A DNA stretch of 64,000 nucleotides from positions 392,339 through 456,338 of the forward strand of contig JAFKLS010000019.1 of assembly GCA_017304675.1 (NCBI GenBank), in the 5' to 3' direction. A model generated the notes under the pieces. The model was not told the DNA's origin. It worked only from the letters and a program-made list of their open reading frames with translations, and searched no databases. This document shows, piece after piece, positions 16,580-24,718 of this stretch (the first letter of the stretch is position 1; every line of letters starts with the position of its first letter). The translations under genes and the position numbers were made by a program. The stretch is from Sphingobacteriia bacterium. Lineage in GTDB: Bacteria > Bacteroidota > Bacteroidia > Chitinophagales > Chitinophagaceae.

Positions 16580-18184
16580 ATGAATCAACCAAACAAAACC
16601 AACAGTGGCGCATTAGCAACCCTGGTAATTGTATTTTTCTTCTGGGGTTTTATTGCCGCTTCCAACAGCATTTTTATTCCTTTCTGTAAATCTCATTTTC
16701 ATTTAACACAATTCGAATCTCAATTAATTGGTTCTGCTTTTTATGCAGCATATTATGTTGGTTCGCTTATTTTGTACCTTATATCAAGTTTATTGGGATA
16801 CGACATCTTAAACAAGATAGGTTATAAACGTGGTATTATTTATGGCTTACTCATATCCGTTGTGGGTGCTTTATTAATTATTCCTTCCACCAATGCCAAT
16901 TCGTTTGCAGCAATACTCGTATCTTTTTTTATTGTTGCGCTGGGATTTTCCCTGCAGCAAACGGCAGCACAGCCTTTCGCCATTTTATTAGGCGATCCTT
17001 CTACCGGCTCTCACCGGTTAAACCTTGCTGGCGGTGTTAACTCATTGGGTACTACTTTGGGCCCTATTATTGTTAGCTTCTTTCTATTTGGATCTGTAGG
17101 ATCTTCAGCCGTAGAGGTTACTGTTACCAATGTAAACAATTTATATTTAATTGTTGCCGGTGTATTTGCTGCGGTGGCCATTTTCTTTTTCTTGTCTAAA
17201 AAATTACCCGATGGAAAGAACGATGAGAAGTTTGAAGCATCGTCCAACGCTTCAAAATCTTTACTCATGATTACGGGGCTCATTATTTTCATCATCATCA
17301 TCGGTCAGCTTACCAATATAGATAAAGTGCCTTTATTAATTGCAACGTTGGCAGTAGTGGCAGGCACTTTATTTTATGCCAATTCAAGCGCCATTAAAAA
17401 CAATAACGGTTGGGGTGCAATGAAATACCCGCAACTGATTTACGGCATGCTGGGCATATTTGTATATGTGGGTGTAGAAGTAACTATTGATAATAATTTT
17501 GGTGCGCTGCTAAAAACCCCGGGTTATTTAACAGATGCCGGACTGGATGAAAGCAAGATATCCAAATTCGTTTCTTTGTATTGGGGCAGTTTAATGATTG
17601 GCCGCTGGACAGGAGCTATCAGTGTATTCAATTTATCTAAAACAGGTAAAAAGATTGCTACGTTCATTGTTCCGTTTATTGCTTTTGCAGTAGTATTATT
17701 TGTAAACCATTTGTATGGAAACGATATTAAAGACCTGTTACCATATGCTGCCTGCATAGTAATAGCTATTGCCGCATTTTTCTTTGGCCAGGAAAAACCG
17801 GTTAAAACATTGCTTACATTATCGTTATTGGCTACCATTGCCATGCTGGTGGGCGTGTTCACCAAAGGAATGGTTTCTGTATTTGCCATTATTAGCGGAG
17901 GGCTTTGCTGCTCTATTATGTGGCCGTGTATTTTCTCTTTGGGCATTGCCGGTCTGGGAAAGTATACCAGCCAGGGATCTGCCTTTTTAATTATGATGAT
18001 CCTCGGCGGGGCAGTAATACCACCGTTGCAGGGAGCCGTGGGAGATTCTACACATAATATGCATAATTCATATATGGTTGCCGCTTTATGTTTCGCCTTC
18101 CTTGCTTTTTTAGCTTTGAAATTAAAATCGGTATTAAAAGCACAAGGATTAGATTTTGATTCACAAATTGAAAGCAGCCATTAA
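16580..18184 (+). CDS. FucP-type sugar MFS permease
   Basis: About 534 residues with 12 or more membrane segments. I use the ATG at 16580 (MNQPNKTNSGALATLVIVFF); an open frame extends 39 codons further upstream but has no membrane-protein character and runs into the divergent promoter region. ALGFSLQQTAAQPFAILLGDP is the signature of the FucP/GluP sugar-proton symporters, with IMWPCIFSLGIAGLGKYTSQGSA in the C-terminal half. It is about 100 residues longer than typical members, with extra hydrophobic segments in the middle. The ROK glucokinase starts 16 nt downstream, so glucose or a similar hexose is a likely substrate. Confidence 0.9.
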   Translation: MNQPNKTNSGALATLVIVFFFWGFIAASNSIFIPFCKSHFHLTQFESQLIGSAFYAAYYVGSLILYLISSLLGYDILNKIGYKRGIIYGLLISVVGALLIIPSTNANSFAAILVSFFIVALGFSLQQTAAQPFAILLGDPSTGSHRLNLAGGVNSLGTTLGPIIVSFFLFGSVGSSAVEVTVTNVNNLYLIVAGVFAAVAIFFFLSKKLPDGKNDEKFEASSNASKSLLMITGLIIFIIIIGQLTNIDKVPLLIATLAVVAGTLFYANSSAIKNNNGWGAMKYPQLIYGMLGIFVYVGVEVTIDNNFGALLKTPGYLTDAGLDESKISKFVSLYWGSLMIGRWTGAISVFNLSKTGKKIATFIVPFIAFAVVLFVNHLYGNDIKDLLPYAACIVIAIAAFFFGQEKPVKTLLTLSLLATIAMLVGVFTKGMVSVFAIISGGLCCSIMWPCIFSLGIAGLGKYTSQGSAFLIMMILGGAVIPPLQGAVGDSTHNMHNSYMVAALCFAFLAFLALKLKSVLKAQGLDFDSQIESSH

Positions 18185-18200
18185 TACATAATATTTTATC

Positions 18201-19178
18201 ATGAGCACAGTTCCCGTTTCACAGCAATTAGCAATAGGCATAGATATTGGTGGCACCAACACCGTTTTTGGTATCGTAGATCACAGGGGTGATATTTTAT
18301 ACAGAGGTGCCATTTCAACCAAAAAACACAACAATGTAGAATCATATATAAATGAGTTATACGAGGCCGTATTACCTGCTATAGAGCATGTAGGCGGAAC
18401 AGATTATATAAAAGGTATTGGCATTGGTGCACCTAATGGTAATTATTATAATGGCACTATTGAATATGCCCCTAACCTTCCCTGGAAAGGAATTGTTCCT
18501 CTCTGCATGTTGATTAATACCAAGTTTAATTTACCGGCCGCCTTAACCAACGATGCCAATGCCGCCGCCGTTGGAGAAATGATGTATGGCGCAGCCAAAG
18601 GAATGAAAGACTTTATTATGATCACGCTGGGTACGGGTGTTGGCAGCGGTATTGTAGCTAACGGGCAATTAATATATGGCCACGATGGTTTTGCCGGTGA
18701 ACTGGGGCATACCATCATTATCCCCGATGGCAGGTTGCACCATGGAACGGGAGCCAAAGGAAGCCTGGAAGTGTATTGTTCTGCCACCGGTGTTCGGTTA
18801 ACTGCTTTAGAAATGCTGGAAAATAACCCTGCAAAAACATCTCTGCTCAGAAATTACCCTGTAGATGAAATAGATAGCCGCATTGTGTATGAATGCGCAA
18901 TGGAGGGAGATGAAATTGCAAATGAAGTATATGCATTCACAGGAAAAATATTGGGAATGTCGTTAGCCAATTTTGTAATGTTTTCCTCTCCTGAGTCCAT
19001 CATTTTATTTGGAGGCTTGTGCAAGGCCGGAGACCTGTTATTAAAACCAACCCGCCAGCATATGGAGGCCAACCTATTACCCATTTTCAGAGATAAGGTT
19101 AAACTTATTTTCAGTGAACTGAAAGAGGCCGATGCAGCTATATTAGGCGCCAGCGCTTTGGTTTGGGAATTGAAATAA
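18201..19178 (+). CDS. ROK-family glucokinase lacking the usual zinc cysteines
   Basis: 325 residues. ATP-binding IGIDIGGTNTVFG at the N-terminus, catalytic Asp118 in LTNDANAAA, phosphate loop ITLGTGVGSGIV and the ExGH motif (E167, H170). Most ROK kinases then carry CxCGxxGCxE binding zinc; here the aligned stretch is HHGTGAKGSLE, so all three cysteines are replaced (H181, T183, S188) while the flanking Gly and Glu remain. The enzyme should phosphorylate glucose or a related hexose in the cytoplasm. It is 16 nt behind a sugar permease, supporting glucokinase. It is also the only sugar kinase in this window, so it might serve amino sugars from the sialic-acid locus; that is speculation. Confidence 0.88.
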   Translation: MSTVPVSQQLAIGIDIGGTNTVFGIVDHRGDILYRGAISTKKHNNVESYINELYEAVLPAIEHVGGTDYIKGIGIGAPNGNYYNGTIEYAPNLPWKGIVPLCMLINTKFNLPAALTNDANAAAVGEMMYGAAKGMKDFIMITLGTGVGSGIVANGQLIYGHDGFAGELGHTIIIPDGRLHHGTGAKGSLEVYCSATGVRLTALEMLENNPAKTSLLRNYPVDEIDSRIVYECAMEGDEIANEVYAFTGKILGMSLANFVMFSSPESIILFGGLCKAGDLLLKPTRQHMEANLLPIFRDKVKLIFSELKEADAAILGASALVWELK

Positions 19179-19273
19179 TCATGTCACACATTAATCTGTT
19201 TTATACAAAATGTAAACCCGGGGTGTAGCGAGTACAAGTAAACTTGGTTTTCACTTTTTAACACTTTAACTCC

Positions 19274-19281
19274 TATATTTG
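19274..19281 (+). promoter_or_regulatory. -7 box (TATATTTG) ahead of pdhA
   Basis: Perfect TAnnTTTG match ending 19 nt before the GTG start at 19301, implying an mRNA leader of only about 10-15 nt. The -33 element is not obvious. Confidence 0.5.
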
Positions 19282-19300
19282 CCCCTCAAAATTTTGAGCA

Positions 19301-20296
19301 GTGCCCACTAAATTTTCTAAAGAAACTTATCTCTATTGGTACGAGTTAATGCAACTCATACGACAATTTGAATTAAAGGCGGAAGAAATGTATAAAATGG
19401 CCGGAAAAATTCGCGGCTTTTTTCACGCTTATATTGGTCAGGAAGCTATTGCAGCCGGTTGTATGACAGCTACACAGCAGGGAGACCCCTTTATTACCGG
19501 TTACCGGGATCACGGCTTGGCCCTTGCCAAAGGAACCACACCAAATGCTTGCATGGCCGAATTATACGGTAAAGCCACAGGATGCGCCAAAGGTAAAGGC
19601 GGCAGTATGCACTTTTTTGATGTACAGAACAGGTTTTTCGGAGGCCACGGAATTGTTGGTGCCCAAATAGGCACAGGAACAGGTTTGGCTTTTGCAGAAC
19701 AATATAACAATACCGGCAATGTTGCACTTTGCTTTTTTGGTGACGGAGCAGCACGCCAGGGTATTTTACACGAATCGTTCAACCTGGCCATGCTATGGAA
19801 GTTACCGGTAATCTACATCTGCGAAAACAATAACTACGCAATGGGTACCTCCGTTGAAAGAACATCTAATGTAATTGATATCTATAAACTGGCTGATGCT
19901 TACGAAATGCCGGCCGATAAAGTAGATGGCATGACTGCCGAATCAGTGCACGAAAGTGTTGCAAGGGCCGTAAAACGCGCCAGGGAAGGCGGTGGCCCAA
20001 CTTTGATTGAAATGAAGACCTACCGTTACAAAGGACACTCCATTTCCGATCCGCAAAAATACCGTTCTAAAGAAGAGGTAGATGAATACAAGCAACAGGA
20101 CCCGATAGAAAAAGTATTGCATACCATTCTTGAAAACAAATTTGCTACGCAGGAAGAATTAGATGCCATTGATGCAAGGATTAATAACGTGGTAGAAGAA
20201 AGCGTAAAGTTTGCTGAAGAAAGCCCATGGCCAGACGACAGTGAAGTATATAAAGATGTTTATGTTGGTGATAAAGTTCCTTTTGATGTAGACTAA
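19301..20296 (+). CDS. pdhA: Pyruvate dehydrogenase E1 alpha subunit
   Basis: 331 residues starting at GTG. The thiamine-diphosphate motif GDGAARQGILHESFNLA ... CENNNYAMGTS, the KGKGGSMHFFD loop and the phosphorylation-loop-like KTYRYKGHSISDP are typical of the E1 alpha subunit of two-subunit pyruvate dehydrogenase. With E1 beta it decarboxylates pyruvate and acetylates the E2 lipoyl group. No pdhB is adjacent; an E2 gene lies at 38618, some 18 kb away, so the complex is encoded at scattered loci. The short distance from a perfect -7 box supports this GTG start. Confidence 0.94.
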   Translation: MPTKFSKETYLYWYELMQLIRQFELKAEEMYKMAGKIRGFFHAYIGQEAIAAGCMTATQQGDPFITGYRDHGLALAKGTTPNACMAELYGKATGCAKGKGGSMHFFDVQNRFFGGHGIVGAQIGTGTGLAFAEQYNNTGNVALCFFGDGAARQGILHESFNLAMLWKLPVIYICENNNYAMGTSVERTSNVIDIYKLADAYEMPADKVDGMTAESVHESVARAVKRAREGGGPTLIEMKTYRYKGHSISDPQKYRSKEEVDEYKQQDPIEKVLHTILENKFATQEELDAIDARINNVVEESVKFAEESPWPDDSEVYKDVYVGDKVPFDVD

Positions 20297-20334
20297 TTCA
20301 ACCCCATTTACAATTAAAATAATAAAATAAGAAC

Positions 20335-21027
20335 ATGAGCGAACACAAACACGCTGAAGTTGTAGAACACGATGTGTTAAGAACGGCACAAAGTTTTTGG
20401 GCTAAGAACGGTAAGCCTGTATTAATTGCTGCAGTGGCTATTGTGGTAATAGCGGGCGGCTGGTATGGATACGAGCAATATTTTGTAAAACCAAAAGAAG
20501 AAAAAGCCACAGAAGCTATTGCAAAAGCACAACAATATTTTTTGGCAGATTCATCCCGCAAAGTATTGGATGGTGACGGGTTAAACAAAGGTGTGCTCTA
20601 CATTATTAAAACCTATAGCGGTACAAAAACTGCCAATCTTGCACATTATTATGCAGGTATCAGTTATCTGAAACTGGGAGAATTTCAAAGTGCAGTAGAC
20701 CAGTTAAAACAATTCAGTACCGATGCCAAACAAGTACAAATGGCTGCCTATGGCGCTTTGGCCGATGCGTATTCGGAACTGAATAAAAAAACAGAGGCTG
20801 TTGAATTTTATCAGAAAGCAGGGTCTACCTTTGAAAAAGACGAATTCAGCTCATCAGAATATTTATTTCGTGCAGCTTTATTAAACGAAACTTTGGGCAA
20901 AACAAAAGAAGCTTTAGAAATTTATAAAACCATCAAAGCCAAATATCCTAAAACAGATAAAGGTTTTCAGGCAGATAAATATATCTATCGCTTAAGTATT
21001 GAAAAAAATGATTTGAGTGTAAACTAA
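20335..21027 (+). CDS. Membrane-anchored TPR protein, YfgM-like
   Basis: 230 residues: a short cytoplasmic N-terminus rich in His/Glu, one transmembrane segment (about 24-45, VLIAAVAIVVIAGGWYGYEQYF), then a TPR domain facing the periplasm (AHYYAGISYLKLGEFQSAVDQL, AYGALADAYSELNKKTEAVEFY, LFRAALLNETLGKTKEALEIY repeats). The layout matches the YfgM/TPR_21 family, whose E. coli member assists at the SecYEG translocon. Its stop codon overlaps the ribH start by one base (TAATG), so the two genes are translationally coupled, although no functional link to riboflavin synthesis is evident. Confidence 0.85.
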   Translation: MSEHKHAEVVEHDVLRTAQSFWAKNGKPVLIAAVAIVVIAGGWYGYEQYFVKPKEEKATEAIAKAQQYFLADSSRKVLDGDGLNKGVLYIIKTYSGTKTANLAHYYAGISYLKLGEFQSAVDQLKQFSTDAKQVQMAAYGALADAYSELNKKTEAVEFYQKAGSTFEKDEFSSSEYLFRAALLNETLGKTKEALEIYKTIKAKYPKTDKGFQADKYIYRLSIEKNDLSVN

Positions 21028-21515
21028 TGGCAACTAAAGGAAATACATCATTGCATAAAGGCATCCCCTCGGTAAAGGATGCCTTTATCGTTATTGTAAA
21101 AACAGAATGGAATGCCGCCATTGTTAATAAGCTGGAGGCCGGCTGCAAAAAGATATTCAAAGAAAATAAAATTGGTTATAAAACACTCATCGTTCCCGGA
21201 GCGGTAGAAATACCCTTTGCAGTAAAACAACATTACACACATACCGGGCAACTACCTGATGCATATATAACATTGGGAACTGTTATAAGAGGCGATACCC
21301 CCCATTTTGATTATGTATGTAAAACCGTTACCGATGGTGTTTTGCAATTAAACCTGGCATTGGAAGTGCCTGTTATATTCGGTGTTTTAACTGTTGAAAA
21401 CGAAATGCAGGCTACGGAAAGAATTGGCGGAAAACATGGTCATAAAGGCGAAGAAGCAGCCATTACTGCTTTAAAAATGATAGCTTTAAACCGAAAACTG
21501 ATTTCAAAAAAATAA
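21027..21515 (+). CDS. ribH: 6,7-dimethyl-8-ribityllumazine synthase
   Basis: 162 residues, standard length. It condenses 5-amino-6-ribitylaminouracil with 3,4-dihydroxy-2-butanone-4-phosphate in riboflavin synthesis. Seen: TEWNAAIVNKLEAG at the substrate site, VPGAVEIPFAVK, LGTVIRGDTPHFDYVC with the catalytic His, and FGVLTVENEMQATERIGGKHGHKGEEAA with the phosphate-binding Gln-Ala. It starts inside the stop of the TPR gene and is 9 nt ahead of the next gene. No FMN riboswitch is visible upstream, consistent with expression from the pdhA-side operon. Confidence 0.96.
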   Translation: MATKGNTSLHKGIPSVKDAFIVIVKTEWNAAIVNKLEAGCKKIFKENKIGYKTLIVPGAVEIPFAVKQHYTHTGQLPDAYITLGTVIRGDTPHFDYVCKTVTDGVLQLNLALEVPVIFGVLTVENEMQATERIGGKHGHKGEEAAITALKMIALNRKLISKK

Positions 21516-21524
21516 AACCCTTTA

Positions 21525-22250
21525 ATGGGTATGACTGTTTCTATTTTTATTCCCTGTTTTATTGACCAGCTTTATCCTCAGGTAGGATTTAATATGGTAA
21601 AGGTTTTAGAGAAAGCCGGATGTGTGGTTAAATACAATACTAACCAAACCTGTTGTGGTCAGCCTGCATTTAATGCAGGCTTTCGCGGAGAAGCCAAAGA
21701 AGTATGCAGCAAATTCATCAAAGACTTTTCAGATGCTGAATATATAGTGGCACCCAGTGCAAGTTGTGTTGGTTTCATCAGAAATTATTATCCTTCTCTT
21801 TTTAATAACTCCTCTGTACACAACAATGTAAAAGCATTAGCAGAAAGAACATTTGAGTTGAGTGAATTTCTGGTGAATGTGTTACAGGTTGATGATCTTG
21901 GAGCGAGCTTTCCCGCAAAAGCAACCTATCACGATAGCTGTGCCGCTCTAAGAGAATGCAAAATAAAAAATGAACCAAGACAATTGCTAAGTAAAGTGAA
22001 AGGATTAGAACTGGTGGAAATGAATGACAATGAAACCTGTTGTGGTTTTGGCGGTACTTTCGCAGTTAAATTTGATACCATCAGCGTAGCCATGGCCGAT
22101 CAGAAAATTACAAATGCAGCCACCACAAATGCTGAATATATTATCAGCACAGACATGAGTTGCCTGATGCATTTGGAAGGCTGTATAAAACATAAAGGAA
22201 GCGGGTTAAAGGTATTGCACCTGGCAGATGTATTGGCAAGTAATTTGTAA
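21525..22250 (+). CDS. LutA/YkgE-like (Fe-S)-binding protein
   Basis: 241 residues made of two CCG domains: TCCGQPAFNAGF in the first and ETCCGFGGTFAVKF in the second, each with upstream cysteines (FIPCFIDQLYP, YHDSCAALRE). This is the architecture of LutA/YkgE, the small subunit of the LutABC L-lactate oxidation complex and a relative of heterodisulfide reductase subunits. LutB and LutC are not adjacent, so a role in lactate use is only possible. Translation could also begin at the third codon (MTVSIFIPC). Its stop codon directly abuts the repeat element at 22251. Confidence 0.88.
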   Translation: MGMTVSIFIPCFIDQLYPQVGFNMVKVLEKAGCVVKYNTNQTCCGQPAFNAGFRGEAKEVCSKFIKDFSDAEYIVAPSASCVGFIRNYYPSLFNNSSVHNNVKALAERTFELSEFLVNVLQVDDLGASFPAKATYHDSCAALRECKIKNEPRQLLSKVKGLELVEMNDNETCCGFGGTFAVKFDTISVAMADQKITNAATTNAEYIISTDMSCLMHLEGCIKHKGSGLKVLHLADVLASNL

Positions 22251-22341
22251 CCCCCAACCCCTAAAGGGGAGTATAAAATAATTTTATATGAGTAAGTCAC
22301 ACAAGAAGACAATTGCTAATTCCCCTTCAGGGGATAGGGGT
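22251..22341. repeat. REP-like inverted pair filling the gap between two genes
   Basis: Two copies of a 20-base GC-rich word in opposite orientation: CCCCCAACCCCTAAAGGGGA at 22251-22270 and its relative at 22321-22340 (17 of 20 matching after reverse complementing). Each copy also contains its own CCCCT..AGGGG palindrome. The element begins directly after one stop codon and ends one base before the next ATG. It resembles a REP/BIME-type unit and may act as a hairpin in the mRNA. Confidence 0.65.
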
Positions 22342-22755
22342 ATGAACTATTGGTTAGTGAAATCAGAGCCGTTTAAATATAGTTGGGAACAATTTGAGAA
22401 AGAGGGTCAGACTTTTTGGGATGGAGTACGAAACTATGCCGCCAGGAATAATTTAAAAGCCATGAAAAAAGGTGATCTTGTTTTATGGTATCACAGCAAC
22501 GAAGGATTGGAAATTGTAGGCATTGCCAAAGTGAGTAAAGAAGCTTATCAAGATCCCACAACGGAAGACGATGCATGGGTAGTAGTAGATCTGAAGCCCT
22601 ATAAGAAATTAAAACTACCGGTTACACTCTCACAAATAAAAAAAGATAAACGTTTGCAACAGATGGACCTGGTAAGGCTGGGCAGATTATCTGTTCAAAC
22701 AGTTAAACCCGAAGAATGGGAGATCGTATTAGAATTAAGCAATACAAAAGTTTGA
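22342..22755 (+). CDS. EVE-domain protein
   Basis: 137 residues from the ATG at 22342 (MNYWLVKSEPFKYSW). A longer frame from 22288 exists but its extra 18 codons are encoded by the inverted repeat element, so I reject it. The whole protein is one EVE domain: YWLVKSEP, TFWDGVRNYAARNNLKAMKKGD, LWYHSNEG, VVVDLKPYKKL. EVE domains belong to the PUA-like fold and bind modified bases in DNA or RNA; the stand-alone bacterial form has no settled role. It follows the LutA-like gene across the repeat element. Confidence 0.92.
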   Translation: MNYWLVKSEPFKYSWEQFEKEGQTFWDGVRNYAARNNLKAMKKGDLVLWYHSNEGLEIVGIAKVSKEAYQDPTTEDDAWVVVDLKPYKKLKLPVTLSQIKKDKRLQQMDLVRLGRLSVQTVKPEEWEIVLELSNTKV

Positions 22756-22825
22756 TTTACTAATTCAGAAAATCATCCTACTAAATTAGTAGATTTTACT
22801 ATTTTCGCCCTACAACAAAATTGAG

Positions 22826-23725
22826 ATGCGAAAAATTAGTATTGTACTGTTTCTTATTTCCTCATTTTTTACAAAAAACATTTTTGCACAGCATGCAAGC
22901 ATTGCGTACGAAAAAGAAATTGCTGAATGGCATAGCAGGCGCCTTAATTCTTTAAAATCGGAATATGGCTGGTTAAATCTTGTTGGTTTAATATGGCTTC
23001 AGGAAGGTAAAAACAGCTTTGGCAGCGGCAATAACGTTAAAGCAAAGTTCCCTGCAGAAAGCATTAGCGAGGAAGCAGGTTATTTTGAACTGAATAAAAA
23101 TGTTGTTACCCTGCATATAAACGCTTCTACTGCTATAAAAATTAATAGCGATCTAAAAAAAGAAGCCATTGTGTTTCATCCGGACTCTGCTCACCAACCT
23201 GTCTGCAGCTATGGTAGCTTAAGGTGGAGTATCATTCAGCGTGATGATAAAATTGGTATTCGCTTAAGAGACTTGAATAGTGCTACAGTAAAGAACTTTA
23301 AAGGAATAGAACGTTTTGCAGTTGACAGTAATTATAAGGTAAAAGCTTATCTGCAAAAAAACACCATCCCCTCCTCTATTTCTATTACAAATGTTATTGG
23401 CCAAACCAATGCACAAAAGTCTCCGGGAAAACTTCTATTCACACTACAGGGTAAGCAATATGCTTTAGATGCACTGGAAGAAGAAGGGAAACTATTTATC
23501 GTTTTTGGCGATGCTACCAGTGGTAAAGAAACTTATGCCGCGGGAAGGTTTGTATATGCAGACATGCCGGATGCAAAAGGGTTGACCACTATCGACTTTA
23601 ATAAAGCCTACAATCCGCCCTGTGCTTTCACCCCTTATGCCACCTGCCCCCTTCCACCTAAGCAAAATATTTTACCAATAGCTATTATAGCCGGAGAAAA
23701 AAATTACAAAGGTTACGATCACTAA
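22826..23725 (+). CDS. DUF1684 exported protein
   Basis: 299 residues with signal peptide MRKISIVLFLISSFFTKNIFAQ. DUF1684 hallmarks are present: YGWLNLVGLIWLQEGKNSFGS near the N-terminus and NPPCAFTPYATCPLPPKQN followed by LPIAIIAGEKNY at the C-terminus. Biochemical function of the family is unknown. It is the first gene of a short plus-strand group (DUF4395 and a small secreted protein follow at 11- and 21-nt gaps) that ends in a terminator at 24651, so the three are probably one transcript. Confidence 0.9.
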   Translation: MRKISIVLFLISSFFTKNIFAQHASIAYEKEIAEWHSRRLNSLKSEYGWLNLVGLIWLQEGKNSFGSGNNVKAKFPAESISEEAGYFELNKNVVTLHINASTAIKINSDLKKEAIVFHPDSAHQPVCSYGSLRWSIIQRDDKIGIRLRDLNSATVKNFKGIERFAVDSNYKVKAYLQKNTIPSSISITNVIGQTNAQKSPGKLLFTLQGKQYALDALEEEGKLFIVFGDATSGKETYAAGRFVYADMPDAKGLTTIDFNKAYNPPCAFTPYATCPLPPKQNILPIAIIAGEKNYKGYDH

Positions 23726-23736
23726 ATATTTACTAT

Positions 23737-24177
23737 ATGCCTGTACAAATAGAATGCCCGGTAGATTTTGTTGTGACAAACGAGAATAAAGTAAGATTAA
23801 ACGCTTTGTGGGTGTTGATTTTATCTATAGTTTATTTATTCACTAATTGGTGGATCATTCCTGCTTTTTTATCAGTTGATTTTTATTGCAGAGGTTTTGG
23901 TAAAGCTAAGTTGAGTTTGATTTCTTTATTAAGCGAAACAACTATTAAAACATTGAAGATTGCCCATAAACCCATTGATCAGGCTCCAAAAATTTTCGCT
24001 GCAAAAGTTGGATTTTTATTCAGCATTGTAGCTGCTGTTACGCAAATAATTGGATTTTCTACAGCAGCATTGGTATCAATTGCAGTAATGAGTTTTTTTG
24101 CATTCTTAGAGTCTGTTTTTAAAATTTGTGCAGGATGTTATGTGTATACCTTCTATATAAAATTCATTCAACACTAA
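23737..24177 (+). CDS. DUF4395 membrane protein
   Basis: 146 residues, with CPVDFVVTNENKVRLNA at the N-terminus and about four hydrophobic segments (LWVLILSIVYLFTNWWII, IPAFLSVDFYCRGF, FSIVAAVTQIIGF, LVSIAVMSFFAFLESVFKIC). This matches DUF4395, a small inner-membrane family of unknown function often found near thiol-redox or sulfur-transfer genes. Conserved cysteines occur at the start (C9) and in KICAGCYVYTFY at the end. The middle gene of a three-gene transcript. Confidence 0.85.
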   Translation: MPVQIECPVDFVVTNENKVRLNALWVLILSIVYLFTNWWIIPAFLSVDFYCRGFGKAKLSLISLLSETTIKTLKIAHKPIDQAPKIFAAKVGFLFSIVAAVTQIIGFSTAALVSIAVMSFFAFLESVFKICAGCYVYTFYIKFIQH

Positions 24178-24198
24178 TCACACAAAATTTTAACTGAT

Positions 24199-24630
24199 AT
24201 GAAAAAGATAGTTTTATTATTACTGCTTGTATCATCATTTCAATTGATAAATGCACAGTCAAAAACATCTTCAGAATATTTTACGGTAGAAAATTATTAT
24301 AAAGTAAAATGGGGATATGCAGAAGAATTCATTCACCTGTGGACAATCAATCACTACCCGCTTTTAAAGAAAGCAATTGAGAAAGGAGATATTATTAGTG
24401 TTACACCTTCTAAACCCAAACTGCATAGCGGAGAAGATACCCGATGGGATTTTAGAGTAACAATTGTTTTTAAAAATGCAGCATTGGCTTTTGATGAAAA
24501 CTTAACGGCTCCTTACAAAAAAGCATTATATCCGGATTTGGATAAACTCTCAAAAGATGAGCAACACAGATTTGAATTATTAATTGCACATTGGGATATT
24601 GAAACAGAAAATATTTCTCCAAAACCCTAA
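24199..24630 (+). CDS. Small exported protein of unknown function
   Basis: 143 residues. Clear signal peptide MKKIVLLLLLVSSFQLINAQ. The mature part (EYFTVENYYKVKWGYAEEFI...LWTINHYPLL) has alternating aromatic and charged residues reminiscent of a ferredoxin-like alpha/beta barrel monomer, but I do not recognise the family. No cysteines in the mature protein. It ends 20 nt before a rho-independent terminator and is the last gene after DUF1684 and DUF4395. Real gene, unknown function. Confidence 0.75.
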   Translation: MKKIVLLLLLVSSFQLINAQSKTSSEYFTVENYYKVKWGYAEEFIHLWTINHYPLLKKAIEKGDIISVTPSKPKLHSGEDTRWDFRVTIVFKNAALAFDENLTAPYKKALYPDLDKLSKDEQHRFELLIAHWDIETENISPKP

Positions 24631-24650
24631 TAATAAATATCTTTTAAAAG

Positions 24651-24681
24651 AGCCGATGGTAAAATAACCTCGGCTTTTTTG
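24651..24681 (+). terminator. Intrinsic terminator after the DUF1684 group
   Basis: Stem AGCCGA (24651-24656) with TCGGCT (24670-24675), extended by GG/CC past a one-base bulge, A-rich loop, then six to seven T. Directly followed by the sirtuin promoter. Confidence 0.75.
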
Positions 24682-24714
24682 TTTGTACAAAAAATGAATT
24701 CTGTTCTATCTTTA
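24682..24714 (+). promoter_or_regulatory. Promoter of the sirtuin gene
   Basis: -33 TTTG at 24682-24685, 21-nt spacer, -7 box TATCTTTA at 24707-24714 (7 of 8 to TAnnTTTG). The ATG is only 4 nt further on, so the mRNA is probably leaderless or nearly so. The -33 element overlaps the T run of the preceding terminator. Confidence 0.6.
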
Positions 24715-24718
24715 TTTC

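Noticed and set aside
21000..21030. FMN riboswitch before ribH
   Set aside because: ribH overlaps the preceding gene by one base, leaving no leader.
22288..22341. N-terminal extension of the EVE protein
   Set aside because: The extra codons are formed by the inverted repeat; EVE proteins start at the MNYWLVKSEP motif.
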